Below, in pieces: positions 50,947 to 64,000 of a stretch of 64,000 nt of DNA. Under the pieces are notes generated by a model. It made no database searches. It was not told the origin of the DNA and saw nothing but the letters and a program-made list of their open reading frames with translations. Source of the DNA: Erythrocercus mccallii (lineage: Eukaryota; Chordata; Aves; Passeriformes; Dicruridae). A program made the translations under genes and the position numbers. Every line of letters begins with the position of its first letter. Position 1 is the stretch's first letter. The stretch is from positions 62,001 to 126,000 of the forward strand of contig VZRG01001326.1 of the NCBI GenBank assembly GCA_013397435.1, read 5' to 3'.

Positions 50947-52707
50947 CAATGAACATCCACTGATTTGCAGAGAAAAAGTCAAGAAATGAGGACTTGTGAA
51001 GAGTGGCTGGACAAAGCCTTCACATTCAGTTAATGCTTTTAGAGCCTACCATGGGACATATAAGGAAACCACACGTGCACTCTGTGTGTCATGCACAGAC
51101 TGAGGCATCACACCTGATCAGAGAAATTCCATTTACATTAAGAGTGTTTACACCTCCAGCATTACCCATTAAAGCAGCACAAATCTAATTTTCAGTCCCC
51201 TGAATAGTCTTAGTGTAAATGGTTTTGGAGACCTAAATGTCAGTCCCCACACCCCTTACAATCTACAAAAGTGAGATGATGCCACCAGCTTCCCCTCCCC
51301 TTCCCCTCCAAACTTATGCAAAATCTATCATTTTTCTTTTCCAAGGTCCAGACTTCAGAAATTCAGAAACTGAAACTAGAAATAATTTTTAAACCCTTCC
51401 AGGCTATCAGGAGCAGCACGAATCCCAGACTACAATAGGAAAGTCTTACAGCTGTGTTGACCAATTCTGACAAGAGCCTGTAACACTTTACTCCGAAATT
51501 GGTTTCAGTTCCCCAGGGACAATTCTGTTAAAGCTGAGAGCCATTTGCAAACAGGGACTGTTGCATTGTCCTTGAAAAAGGCACATGAAAATACACCTCA
51601 AAATTTTATTAAGTACTACAGTTTGCTCACATTAATTTTTTTGAATAATTTATGCATGATATAAGAATGACCAAATGTGATGATATGTGATCCGTGATTA
51701 ATGAACTGCTCACCAATGCAAGACAGGTTCTTCATTCTGGTACAGCAGAAGTCAGGGACACAGGCTTGATGAGTTCATGATATTTCTTCCAGATCTGTTT
51801 TCTGTTATTGCATGGTTATAATACTCTATCATATACGGAAAACTCACGCATTCAGAAAAATTCCATGAGTGCTCACCTTCATTACAGTTGTCCTTTAAAA
51901 CTGTTTTTTTAAGTGCCTGAAACAAGTTAACTTGTTTATCACTCAGATTTTAAATTTGGCAGTTAGTGTCGTAATTTTACAGCTTGTCTGCATGAGTAAG
52001 TTAATTTTATGATCATCCATAACATTAACATTGTACTGAAATGCAGCAATTCAAGTTCGTCTTTTAGATTAGTTTTCCCGTAAAAATGACCTAAAAATCT
52101 CCTTGAATATGTTTCCTCCATTAACTCCCCACAATTCAAAAAAGACAATACAAAGTACTTGAATTTTAAACTGTCCATTTAATTTAATAGAAAAGCATAC
52201 TGTTTCTTATTAATATTCTATATGCCTACCCTCTCTAATAAGCAACCCAAAGCACTGCATGGGCAGTTAGGAAGAAGCAGCCTCGGTACATTGGATCCTT
52301 TGAAATGAGCAGATTATTCTGACATGCTCAAATTTTACATGATGCACTTAAAAGCTTGTTTGTAAGAAGCTTTCGGCACAGTGCTCAGTGAAACAGAAAA
52401 ATTGTCATCAAAATTAGAGTAAAATAGTAGTATTTAGCATTACATAAGAAACCATTATTATTGCATCAGCTTCTGGTTTTAATTACAATGTCTTTGCTAG
52501 AAGAAGCTTGACCATTTGCTCATCCTACCTCCATTTCTTCCCATCCCTGTCTCCACTGTGACTACATTCACCTCTCTCCCTCTTCTTCCAGGCACAGGAT
52601 TTCATGGCGGCACAGATGCCACATGGCTAAAGCTTGCCCAGGCACTCCAGCATGCAATGCATATGCCAGCCAAGGAGTGAAATTGAAGAGCAAGGTGTTC
52701 TCTGAAG
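50947..52707. other. Gene-free stretch
   Basis: No supported gene and no recognised repeat. A C/T-rich patch with repeated CCCCTTCC words lies at 51288-51310. The part 52190-52500 is a candidate conserved non-coding block. Confidence 0.55.
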
Positions 52708-54149
52708 CTGTACGTGTTGGTTTAGCACGGGTGGTAAAAACCAGTTAGTGATCGACTTTGAACCTGACCCCTAGATGAGCCAATGAAATGTGGGTGTACA
52801 CCTCTGGGTACACCCATGGTAAATTCAGCAGGATCTGGGGAAGCCGCCCTCTTTCCTCCCTGCCTTGGAGGAGGTGAGCTGGCCCCAACTCCCCACTCCC
52901 GGGACCTGCCCGGGCCAGGCCTTTCCCGGGAAGGTGCCAGGAGAGAGGAGGAGAAAATGCCCCATTCCTGGCCCAGATCGGGTCTGCAGCATCTGTAAAA
53001 CACTCGGCCGCTTCCCCCAGCTACCAGCGAGGGGGAGGAGAGGCTGGAGCCTCGGACATGTAGCTCTGAGCTGGGCCCCCATGAGACCCAGGGGTGGGCA
53101 GGAGCCATCCACATTCCTGGCTGTTGGAATTCCTGACTGCCTGAGCCGCTCCAGCCTGGAATCTCTCCCATCTCCGAAGCCTTGACACCTTGAGCTGGCA
53201 GCTGAGAGAGAGCTGGGCCAGATTTAACTCTTTCCTGACACAGATGAGACTTTTTTAAAACTCTAATCCTCCCTTAGAGTAAGAAGAAAAGAGACTGGGT
53301 GAATGTAGAGAAGACAGAGCATGAAGTCAAAAGAAAGAGAGTAAAAAGACTTCGGGGAGGAGGGTTTGAGGAGATTGCTATTTCAAGCTAAATTTCTCTC
53401 ATTGAGACATGGAAATGAACTTTATATGTGAATTATCCTTTAAACCATGGGAAAGATATGCATCTGGGAAGATGTTCAAATCTGTGTGTGGATTTTGAAG
53501 CAAAGGCGTTTGTGATGTGTTAGTGATAGTGCTCTTAGGAGATGCTTCAACAGAGAGAGAAATGAGAAGCCCCTGCTCTGGTGAAGAAGCAACAAGATAT
53601 CTCTGTTCCCTGAGATGAAGAATCCTTTGCCTTTAGAGTTAATAGTCTTTAAAAAGTAAAACCACAGTGTGTTTGAGCTCATGACCCATGAGCAGCTTGG
53701 GAAACTGCTAATGGGAGGGGTCACAGAAGCAGATTTCCCCGGGTGTCTGTGTTTGTGACAGTTAAAACCCACAAGAGAACTGTTCTAGGTTGTCAGTGGG
53801 ATCCATGTCTAAGAGAGACTCCCCTACTAAAGAAGTGATGAAAGACTGTTTCCAAATGGTAAAACTGACTGAAAATCACAAGTTTTCCCTTATGTTGTGT
53901 ATAGGAAAGTGCATACTTGTAGGAAGGGAGGGAAGGATGTTTTGAAAGTTTCATTTTTTTTTTCTTATTTTCTTCTTCTTGGTGTGTGTGAATAAACTAT
54001 ATAACTTTTAAGGTAGGCCTGGTTTGGGTTTTTTTGGGTTCTCCTAGTCATACCTCAGAAGATAGTAAACACTAAAACAATCACATTAGTTGGTGCATTG
54101 GCTGGGAAAACTGAATCAAAATTGGCAAATGTAAAACTGCTACACTATA
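52708..54149 (+). mobile_element. Solo LTR of an endogenous retrovirus (ERVL-like), plus strand
   Basis: The LTR body is 52713-54144 (about 1432 bp). It starts CGTGTTGGTTTAGC, consistent with TGTG... after one T-to-C change, and ends AAAACTGCTACA. Flanks CTGTA (52708-52712) and CTATA (54145-54149) form a 5-bp duplication with one transition. Signals: CCAAT at 52780-52784, a GC-rich block at about 52840-53180, and AATAAA at 53991-53996 with 148 bp to the end. It shares the mid-LTR word TTAACTCTTTC...CAGATGA (53225-53252) and the last 60 bp with the minus-strand LTR at 5031-6581, but the U3 parts differ, so they are related subfamilies. The 149- and 106-codon frames at 52722-53185 are not genes. 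No internal viral region is present. Confidence 0.85.
53991..53996 (+). terminator. LTR polyadenylation signal AATAAA
   Basis: AATAAA is followed by the 148-bp U5-like end of the LTR, and a T-rich and GTGTGTG tract lies just upstream. It is positioned as in the related LTR on the minus strand. Confidence 0.6.
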
Positions 54150-56654
54150 ATTATATATTTTTTTCCTATCATTGCTTCAATCACTAATTGCAGTGGATGA
54201 CCAAATGAAGTAGCAAGGAACAAAGGAAACAGGACCAGGGCAAAAAAATATGGCCTTGACACATTGGGTCCCATCTTTTCAACCCCATATTACCGTGCAG
54301 TAATAATCCAGGTCAAAAGCATGTACCAAATTCCTCTCCATGGCACAGATCTCAGAGTACTCTCTATCACATAATCAGCCTTAAGCTGCAGTTACACAGA
54401 ACAGCAAGTACGTCACCAATGACATAGAATAATGGAGTGGGGGGTGGAAAGACTTGCTAGTGGCTAAGTAGAACTGCTAGTCAGGCTTTAACAGCTGTGC
54501 TGAATAGAACAAGGACAAGGAACTCTGACAATGTGATGGTCTCACCTATGAAAAAATTCCTCTCTGACCCCAATCTGGTAATCATTTTATTCACAAGTGC
54601 AGGACACAGTATGCCTAAAGAATGCCAGGCATAGGAGATCAGTTCCCCTTGGACATAAATCCTGCTTATAGCTATGATCAATGTCAAATGCATTAGAGAG
54701 AGAAAAAAAGATCTTTTAAAAGCCCAAATATTCATCAAAGGAGAAACCTGGTGGTTCTTATAGAGTGCAGATAAGCACTAGAAGTTCTAGCTGATTGATA
54801 CAGCAGTAATTTATCACAAACACAGAGCCCACCAGGCCAGTTTCAGATCCCTCAGATGTCTTAAGAACCACCAGATCAGTAGAATATCTCCAGAAACCTC
54901 TCACAAACCTGACAGTGTCCATCATGTTTTACTTCATACCTGTCTTACAGGAGCTGTACTAATAATTAACATCTCCGCCTAAGGTTACCAACAGACATTT
55001 TGTAAGGGACACTCAAAGCTTCACTTCAGTCCAGGTAAATAAAGCCCTCTACATTCTACATATCTAACATAACCCATTATCTCTCAGAAGTTGCACTGAA
55101 AAGAGAGCAGGACTCATGCAAACAAAATACTCTGTTTGAATTTCCATTCCAGGTCAGAAAATATGAAATTAATCCATGCAAGATAAGGAGCCGTCAGTCA
55201 AAAAAAGGTGATAAAAACCCAGCATTAGACATGAGAGTCATTTTTCTTGCTGGAGGGTTAATATTACAATTGGCTGAGGGACAATTTAAACTCAGTTGTC
55301 CAACATCTGAGGATTCTTTTCCTCTGTCCAAAGTTGATGAATCTCTTCCAACATCTGAGGAGAAGCCCGTGCTTGTGAGTCCCAGGCACAAACAGTCATC
55401 AAGACCCTAAGGATTTCTGCTTGGATGAAATACTTGATTTTACCTAGCTTTAAACTCTACTTATTAACTGCAACTAGATAGCTTGGGAAATCTCATCCAG
55501 GCCAACAGCTTTTACAGCACCCATTCTCCTGCACGTCACCATTCTGCCAGGTGACCAGTGCTAAAACAAGAGGCTGAATAGGGCAGTACCAGAGCTCAAG
55601 GACTCAGTGGTGCTAAACCTCCACAGCTGATTCAAGACCAGGGCAACAGTGGGTGCAGAGGATTTGTTGAGGAGGCGAATCTCAGAGATAAATGAGAAAT
55701 CTGGAAGCCCAAACTGCCCTTAAGCAGAATATCTGTACTTTTCTTCACCCACACAAATGAGACTCGGTACGGTACCAGATGTGCTGGCAGCTGGTTTCCA
55801 GCTAAAATTTGCAGCATCCAAGTGAACTGACCAGAGACTTCAGTCTCCTGAGTTGTGCATGTATCACCTGCCTTCAGTGCAGGTTTTTTTACATTTATTA
55901 GTGATTTACAGGCCAGTGTCACCATTACTCTGTGTCTTGGAGAACAACACATCATGTGTTTCTACATCTGAGTACAGAGTAATTTTGCCACTGCTGGCAA
56001 CTCTGCAGCAAACGTACAGCTTGTGTCATTTGTTAGCAGTGAAAAAATTGAGGTCGCTCTCATTACAGAAAGGAACCTTTAAAAGAGCACATCACTGTCC
56101 TATGGATGGTGACATTTACAAGTGTTTTGCTGTTTCTAGTGACCAAAAAATATCACATATACTGGTAATATTGTAGCGGAAATACACTGCTGCTGGAAAA
56201 GCAAAATCCAAGACAATACAGCCTCTTCCATGAGGCTAACAGCAATACGTCATCACACGAGTTTCATGCCCAGTAAATCCGCTGGAAATTAAACACAGCT
56301 GACACTATTTCAACAAGTGTTCTAATTCTCTTATAATCAAGCACATTAAAAACACACCATATTCATTTTCAGTGGCTTCAGCTTCTCAGCCTTGCATATT
56401 AGAACAATTCAACACATCTGGGACTGAATTAATGTCACAAACAATTTCATACACTTGGAATGATTGTCTCACTTTGCATCACATAGAAGACAGTTCTCAA
56501 AGCAAATGGTCAGTATTACAACAGCCAGGGGCTCAGCTACTTAGACCATGGGATTCTCTTTGAGAAATCTGGTCCTGGGGGCTGGTGGGGTCAATGTGTT
56601 GGAGAAGAGGAAGAGCATCTTAGGTCATAGACTTGCCAAGTTGGTGAAGAGGGC

Positions 56655-56700
56655 TTCAAATTAAGGTTAGAGGTCCCTTCTAAACCAAGTTATTCTATGA
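56655..56700 (+). mobile_element. Possible CR1 tail remnant
   Basis: ggttagaggtcccttctaaa followed by ccaagttattctatga resembles the CR1 terminus (agaggtcccttccaaccca..attctatga). Fewer than 50 bp match. Confidence 0.5.
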
Positions 56701-56774
56701 ATACCCTCTCCCTTTTTTCAGTCACCCTTAGAATTGAAAAGAGTTTTTATTAATTAGAGGCATAGCCTCTGTGT

Positions 56775-56850
56775 TTATACAGCACCGTTTTCATGCCTGG
56801 TACATGTGAACATAGTTACTGCCCCACGGAGCTGATAGTTTGTGCAGATA
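56775..56850. repeat. Possible ancient amniote repeat remnant
   Basis: acagcaccgttttcatgcct, then gtacatgtgaacatagttactgccccacgg and agctgatagt, recall the old repeat tail 'gtgcacataaacatagtccctgccccaaggagcttacagt'. This is pattern memory only; it may be the same family as 2795-2900. Confidence 0.3.
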
Positions 56851-59800
56851 GCAGACCACATCTTCATAAACTTGTTACAGATATGAACAGGAAAAAAAGT
56901 CAGAGCAAGACAAAACCACAGAGAGTAAATACATCTGTTTTGCAATGGAATCTGGGAGAGAATATGAGTCTATGCAAGGATATAACTGCTCTTTTAGTAA
57001 GTGTATCAACTGTAATACAGAATTGCGTGGGGATGGAGAGGGTTTTCACTAGATCAAATGCTGTGGAGATTATATATAAAGCTACTTCCAGTAAAAGATC
57101 TGGACATTGCAACTTCTGAGTCTTTTCCCCTCTAATGCATTAGTTAGGCTTCATCCAAGAAAGGATTTATGTGACTAAAGCAGGCAGTGGTCCCAAAGGC
57201 AGACCCAAATTCCCACACCTAGTTGCTGCTGAACCATGGGTGAGTTTAAGAATCAAGATGATGCCTTATGTTTCTTAAGTACCCAGAGTTTGCTGCTCCT
57301 TCTTTCCTCCCATAGCCATGTGACACTATCACTGGCTCAGAGTTCATCAGGAAAGCAAAGCCTGGAAGAAGTTTCCTCACCATTTTTCTTTTACTGTTCA
57401 TTTCACAGCTTCCTTTCTACTTACCACTACACCCCCACTGCACAAAGGCTTTGACTCTTTCAGTAACTTCTTCCTTTCCTCCAAAATGCAAGTGCTTTAG
57501 CTGTTTGAGTCTGACCTGTACCACTCAGGAGTTAGGAAGCAATTTCTGTATCCATCCGTGAGGTTACCTGATGGAGCAGATATTGCAAGGGTACTTAATG
57601 GTTTTCTTCAGATTACTGAATTTAATTCCCATGAATCTATATATACTAACAAGTCACTTTTCTAAAACAGGTGGCCATTTTCTTCCAGTATGATGTTGGG
57701 TAATATCTTTTTCTCTCTGTTCAACCAACCTGTAAATGAAGAATGCAGATACCTTAGGCTCATACAATTGTCGGGGAAATTGCATTTAAACTTCAGACTG
57801 TACACATATACATCCTGCTGCTCTGTGACATTTCCAAGAGCTGGCACAGAGAGTGCCACTAGAGGACTTTTTAGAACACTAGTATCCTGTTTCTACCCAG
57901 TAATTTGTAAAGTTTGGTCTTCAATCTATAGAAATGTTGTTTGTGAATCTCACAATATTTTAGCTTATCACCAATCTTAATTATAGTTGAAAACCCTGAG
58001 TTAATCCAGTGATATTCTCTTTCCCAAAATTGCCTTCCTCTTAACCTTTCAGTGGATCTCTTGAAATGAAGTGTGCAGGTGAGGAGACTGAAGTACTGTT
58101 TGAGGCAGCCTGTACCATCATGCAGCTAACAGCTCTTATCAAGTGTATTGCAAGACTTCTATCAGTCAAATATGTCATGCAGTAGTGAAGGTGTGCTATG
58201 AGAAAGCAAAGAGAAACCCTCACCTCTGGGAAATGCTAGCCTTGTAACAAAGGTATGGAAATGGTTTCCTCTCAATTATCAGTTTCTGTGCAATATTTCT
58301 GCAAAATAAATATTTTCCTTTACAAGGAAATATATTTCATGGTGAAAAAAATTATTTTGCAGATCGATAGATAGAAGCCTAAAGGAAAGTGATAAAATCA
58401 TTTTGGCAAATCTCCTGTAGAAATCCATCTGAGGAATGTCATTAACCAAAAATCTTTGCATCAACCTTATAATTTCTTTAAAAATAATGATATTTCACAA
58501 TAATAGTCTGAATGATAAGAATCCACCACAGCTCAATTATCTCTGCTATTCGTATTATATAGCATCAGCTTCTGCACTGTCACATCAGGATATTCTGTTC
58601 ATTTCTAACCAATTATTTCCCATGAAAAACATTTTTCCCATGTAGGATTGTGCACAAATCACCTTTCAGGTTTTACTTGGGTAAACATAAGAGATTGAAT
58701 TTTTTAGGTTTTCACTAGAAGGCATATTCTCTGCACTAGCCTATGGCTGTTTTGTGGATTATTTACCAACTGAAAAAAATATGCCAACTTGCCTTGTTAC
58801 TATCTGCATACCCTAGGAAACACTCATTGATAAGCATGAATGTTATTCTTTTTCTCTTAGGGCAAATCAGAATGAAAATCCCTTCTGAGATTAGGCTGGA
58901 AGATAATTTTTTGGTGCCACTTGCTTATACTCTTATAAATATCCACAAGTTTCAATAACTGACGATAGTTTTTTTTTTTACTAACACAAATGAAGCAGTT
59001 ACAAAAGAACAAATAACCCCAAACTTTTATGAAAATCTCATTAATTTGAAAGTTAAATGTTGGGCTTCAAGAAGAGTCATCAGACCAAAATTTGTGTGAG
59101 AGAATTTGTATATGGATTATAAACATACATACACATTTATCTATATCTTTATATAAACAAAAGAAACTGGGGACCATATTTGACCTCTGTGTTTGTATTC
59201 AGTTCACTAAGGAGCTCTCTGATGCAGACATTTTAACAGAGAACTATTTGGAGGCATAGCACAAGATTTTTTTTGTTGTTGTTAAAGAGACATTACAACA
59301 AGGGAGAAACAGTGAAGAGAGGCAAGGGTAAATCTATAGAAACAGAGTGGGGGACGTTTTGTGAGGCAAAATTCCGTAGTGACTACAAACATCTCATTTA
59401 TTTCAGCTGACACCTTCTGAGTTGGTAAATGGTTGCGTATGTAACACTTCCTCATACTTTTTCCCCAGGACACAGTTTTGTTTGCACTCCCAGTGCTGCG
59501 AATTTATAACTGAGGCATCATTTGGGTTATTGTATGTTATAGGAACTGAACCACATTTTCACAGATGGCTCACCTTCCTTGCCAGATGTCTGTTTTTTAC
59601 ACTGTCCTAATAACCACTGCATATGCTAACTTCATTCTGTATATTATAAAAAGATTGCCTTTAAGGGACAAATCTTGTCATTTTTGGCTACTTTTGTAAC
59701 TACTGAAAAAAACTTACAAAAGCATGAATTGGATTCATCAGCACTTGCAAGCTGGAAATCAGCTACGACTCCTGAAAAATGAATGCTTCTGGGCCACTGG

Positions 59801-62800
59801 ACCTGCCAGGCAGGAGACGTGAAATACTGGATTAAAATCCTGTTTGTGACAGACTGTAGATAATTTTGCAGCTATATGCCTCCAGATCCCATTTTAGTCT
59901 TAGAAATCTATGATTCACCTTCTGAACAACTTTCACACGAACATCACAATTATCAAACAAACCCTTAATTTATTGCTTCAAAAGATTACAGTCTGGAAAA
60001 CCAAAGGAAACAGACAATGCCTGGGGGGCTGAAGAAAGAGCGTGTAAACAGCACAGATGGGCTTCAGAGATATTGTTGAGCAGCATTGCCAAATCCAAAC
60101 ATTTCAAAATTCTGAGTCAGGCACCAAAAAAATCTTGAAATTTACTTACAATTCACGAGATGTGAAAAATAACTTCTTTCACTAACGCCTGCATTATAGT
60201 GCAGGCATATTCCCTGCCCAGCCGTCTGTCAGTTGTCCTCCCCCAGCAGTTTTTGGGTCCATTGGCTAACATCAACTGTGTTTGAGGGAAGAACAAGAGA
60301 GCTGAATGATGTTGGCTCCTTAGAAAATAGTTGGGGGGCTGGGCTGGAGATCAAGGGGAGGGAGGCAAGGATAACTGGGGCTTTGTTTGCACTGGTCAAA
60401 TTGCCCTCCCCTGTGCAGCTCTATACATCCCACCTGCCAGCCAGGCAGGTCAGGTATGGGAGCTGTAGACCTTGCATGCAGCTGGTCATACAGAGGAGCA
60501 AGGGGATATCTGGGGAAACAGGAAGGATCTCATTCAAAAGGTAGAGGAAGGATGCAAGCCAAGGCAGCTGCGTACCACAGGGTATGAAGAAAGTTGTGGG
60601 CATTTTGGCAGTGAGGTGTGCCAGAGCCCAAGAGCCAGCTGGAGCTCCACAGCCACAGAAGGCTATCAATATTTTAATCCCCGATGTCCATGATCCATGA
60701 GGGATCATAGCACATGGTCTCATTAGCCCTTCCTCACACAACTGTTCTGAAGGGTTTAGTGCCCCTGCACCCTTTCCCATGCTGTTGGATGCATCCTCCA
60801 CAGCACACCCAGGGGTTGCTGCTGCTCTGTGATTCGCTAGCTCATTTGCCACACATTCGTGCAGGTGTACCAAAACTTGCTTCAGAGTATAACAAGTTAG
60901 TGAAAGTTAAGTGGTCTGGAAGAGTGGTAGAAGAGGGCAGGAGACAGGAAAGCAAATGGAAACCTCCTTGTGCTGAGATACTACTTGAGCCAAGGTACTG
61001 TGAAGTAAATCCTGGAGATATTCCTTAACAAATCACTAGTTCTAACCCAACAAAATCTTTGTTTCTGAAACGTGTTTTTTCCCCATGCCTTCCATGACAG
61101 GAGGTGAGTGTTTTCTCTTCATTTTTCTCTTGACAGCTCATGCCATCACAACTTCACCAACTCCATCACCCTGAGGAAATCTGAATTCCTCCTCCTGGCC
61201 CCCCACTGCAACAACTGGTGCACATCAGCAGTGAAGAAACACAGTTCTCTGGTGGTGAAGTCCCCAGGCTACGAACACATAAAGATTTGTCAGCCTGGTG
61301 TCTTTCAGAAGCACACCTTGCTCACATGGATTACAGCATCCTGTTGCTTACTTTATTTTGACATATTTTGAGTTTCTGTTTTCTAGAGCATTAGAAGAAA
61401 TTTTCTGAAAAGAAACAAAAGAGGTCTAATTGGAACATAGCAATCTCAAAAGCTTCTCTGGAAGCTGTAAAATTTTTCATTTATAAAAGGCATTATGTAC
61501 AGATCAAATACGAAGAGTTGTGTAATGCTGTTATGTTTTCTCACTTGCAAGTATATGGGGCTGAGGAATCTGCCCTTAGACCTGCAGTATGGCTACAGTG
61601 CTATGCCAACAGTCCTACTAACACCCATCTGTCACATATCATCCACCTTTTCCACTCCTACACTAGGTTCATCCTCATCCCTTTATCTCAGGACAAACTG
61701 ACTTCAGAGAAGCTCTATCAGATAGGTAATGGCTCATAGTCAGCTCAGTTCCAGCAGTACATAAATCCAAAATAACTCAAGAGGAGAGCAGAGATGTTTC
61801 AAATTTGCGTCATTGTAGACAGGTAAAAAGTCGTGGCCATCTCAGGATTTAATAGGTATCTTGCTTTCAGTTTGGATGCAATCATTGTTTACAGATTTTT
61901 GCTGTGACCCCATATGATCATCTGGACTGTTGTCCTCCTTTATACATCATGTTTACCAGATTGAACAAGCTCTAAAAGTGTGCTGGAAGTGAAGGCTCCC
62001 CTATGCTATTGCTGAGGCCTGTTCAAAGGATGATTTAACAGAAACTCTATTTCTGTAATGAAAACAAACAGACTTTAAAGAGTTTCACCGGAGTTCATAA
62101 ACAAGTACAGGCTCACTGACTGAGCAGCAAAGTAAAGGAATGTGTCTAAAAGACATTCAAGACCATATGTAATAGGATGGATTGTGATAATCTGATTTAA
62201 AAGGAGAAAATGTGGACTGAGTGGCTAGCCATTCAGTTGATCTTGTGTGTCTGACAGGTTTTACATATATTTGTATATTAATACTCATAATCATATCCTC
62301 TCCCTTATTTTGTCTCCTTTCTATAGTAACTGATACTTTTCCTTACAGTAGTATTCCAGATATGAAAGAATGATCATTTCTCAGCAGTTCCAGTGTGTGG
62401 TCTTGGATTGGCAGCTTTATCAGGATATGTGATGCTGTTTCAATACTAGTAGGCTATGCTGGGAATTGTGCTGGTATTTCTCAGGCTATTTTGAAGTCTA
62501 GAACTTTCTCAAAAACTTCTGTCCTGCTGCAGAGTGGTTGGACTGTGGGTAAATGTGTGACAAGCTGGACCGAGATGACAGCAAAGTCCTACAGAATCTT
62601 TGCAGAAATCAAATCAACTGATCACTTACAGCGAGGAATTTCCTAATGGCAGAGATAGGCTGAGATTACCCATTAGGAGGAAGAGCCAACAAGCCTGGCC
62701 AACATAGCCTCCCCCTAGTGGAAAGAGCAGACAAGCAGGCTCTCTAGTGGACAGCCAGATAGCAGGATGCAAGAAAAGCAAAAGACAAGTGAGCAAAAGC

Positions 62801-64000
62801 GTGTCACAAGTAGGTAATCCCATGTGATCCTTCACCGTAGGGATGGTGAGTGAAAAGACAGGAGAAATCCATGTGACCTAGAAATCAAGAAGTCAAGAGT
62901 CTGATGACACTGGCAAGGGATAGACAGCCAGCAGAGAGTGAGATCTGGTATTCTCTTGGGCATAATCGAGCCCCCACTGTATTCAAGGAGGTTGTACCAT
63001 GAATTTCATTAGTGATGGGTTTACTCCCAAGAATTATCTTTCCCTATATTCCTATTACCTTATTCAGCACTCTGCTTAACACCATACAAGGTTGCTTTCT
63101 GCGCTGAGAAAAGAAGTGCTATGTGTGATGAAATGGTAAAATAAACATTAGTTTTTTTGGCTCTCCTCCATAATACGTATTCCACTTCAAATTAAAAATT
63201 AAATTGAGCCTCTCAGTGTGACTGTTCAAGCATCTTGCCCAGCCATCCGTCTCCCAGCTGTGCAGTGTGCCACTTGAATCTCACTGCCAAGTGTAAGCAC
63301 TTGAACAATCCAAGCCAGGTGATTACAGCATCAAGACTCTTTTAATTTGTATTATGCTATGAGTATTTTTTAATGTAGATGATGCCTAATTTATTCATTT
63401 CAGGCTGTATATTTGCAGGCTCCAACTCTGTTTAATAGGTAAGTTACATTATTATATAAAGAGCTTGGAAGCCAGAGCCTCACCATGCGAGTGACAGAGC
63501 CAGGAACAAAATTAAGGCATTACTTTAGAATCCTAAATTCACCCCACAGCTCTTTCTGCTTTTACTGTATTATAGAGCTAATATTTTCACCTTATAACCT
63601 ACTATACTGGCCCCTTGTTTACAGCACTCATAATCCCCTAGGATACCATTTGAAAATTTTAACCTGTGCTTGGTCACTGACTGTGTAGTAAGGAAAGGTA
63701 AACCATAAAAGCAAAGCAATGTGCTTTGAAATATTTCAAAAGATTTTAGGTTAAAATTTTCCATGATTGGAGGTGGTATGAAAAACAGAGGTCAAAGAAT
63801 GAGTGCGAAACAAACAAACAAAAATGACTACATGATTTCACTCTGCTGTACAATGTTAAATTCTTTCCTGTTTGTATGTCTGTATTTTGCAGTATTTGCT
63901 TTAAAGATAATGAACAGATTATATTGCTTCATTTCAAGGACCAAAACAACAAAGAAAAGCCAACTGGAACACCAGATTATATAAATAAAGGCAATTTTTA

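Larger units (their letters stand above)
54150..64000. other. Long gene-free stretch
   Basis: No supported gene. The longest frames are 150 codons (60421-60873, minus) and 108 codons (56793-57119), both without a domain. Items seen: a possible ancient repeat at 56775-56850, a faint CR1 tail at 56655-56700, GC-richer sequence at 60230-60860, and a small palindrome GCCTGCA...TGCAGGC near 60187-60206. No LTR, RNA gene or tandem array was recognised. Confidence 0.5.

Noticed and set aside
52722..53185. 149-codon minus and 106-codon plus frames, proline/glycine-rich
   Set aside because: Both lie in the GC-rich part of a solo LTR.
54090..54108. Primer-binding-site-like word TTGGTGCATTGGCTGGGAA
   Set aside because: The related LTR at 5031 keeps the same word inside the same terminal 60 bp, ending at a perfect target-site duplication, so it is part of the LTR end and not the start of an internal region.
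60421..60873. 150-codon minus-strand frame
   Set aside because: Lies in a GC-richer segment with several overlapping frames on both strands; no recognisable domain.

Overview
This window looks like non-coding nuclear DNA from a bird. It is AT-rich and CpG-poor, and every open frame is short (the longest is 184 codons, with no recognisable domain). The decisive marker is the chicken-repeat-1 (CR1) LINE family: several 5'-truncated copies in both orientations end in the diagnostic ATTCTATG-like 3' tail. Three avian-type endogenous-retrovirus LTRs with intact TG...CA ends and target-site duplications add to this. From remembered LTR styles I lean towards a songbird, but this is inference. I found no protein-coding exon, rRNA, tRNA, CRISPR array, operon or other prokaryotic feature that I would defend.

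Layout. 1-5025: unique or anciently decayed sequence with one possible ancient repeat. 5026-6586: a solo LTR on the minus strand with a perfect 5-bp duplication, ATCCT. 6587-8109: unique sequence with a possible decayed coding remnant. 8110-9091: an old CR1 copy on the minus strand that still shows a degraded reverse-transcriptase motif, set inside a TA/CA-rich microsatellite. 9176-14722: unique DNA with CR1 fragments at 11505, 12888, 13075 and 13640. 14723-15479: a second LTR on the plus strand with a 4-bp duplication, ATGG. 15601-15778: two abutting CR1 tails. 15779-27516: a long gene-free stretch. 27517-27632: (GAAG)29. 28394-28650 and 36462-37112: younger plus-strand CR1 copies. 37113-52707: gene-free, with a very precise hairpin at 50891-50946. 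52708-54149: a third LTR on the plus strand, related to the first. 54150-64000: gene-free.

Nothing here acts as a gene set. The content is a gene desert or large intron shaped by CR1 and LTR insertion. Parts may be regulatory: several A/T-rich blocks carrying isolated CpGs and homeodomain-like TAAT motifs look like candidate conserved non-coding elements, but only a cross-species alignment can decide. I saw no undescribed biological system. The best leads are the 26-bp-arm hairpin at 50891, the palindromic TGACCT-N5-AGGTCA element at 45783, and the related pair of LTRs in opposite orientation.
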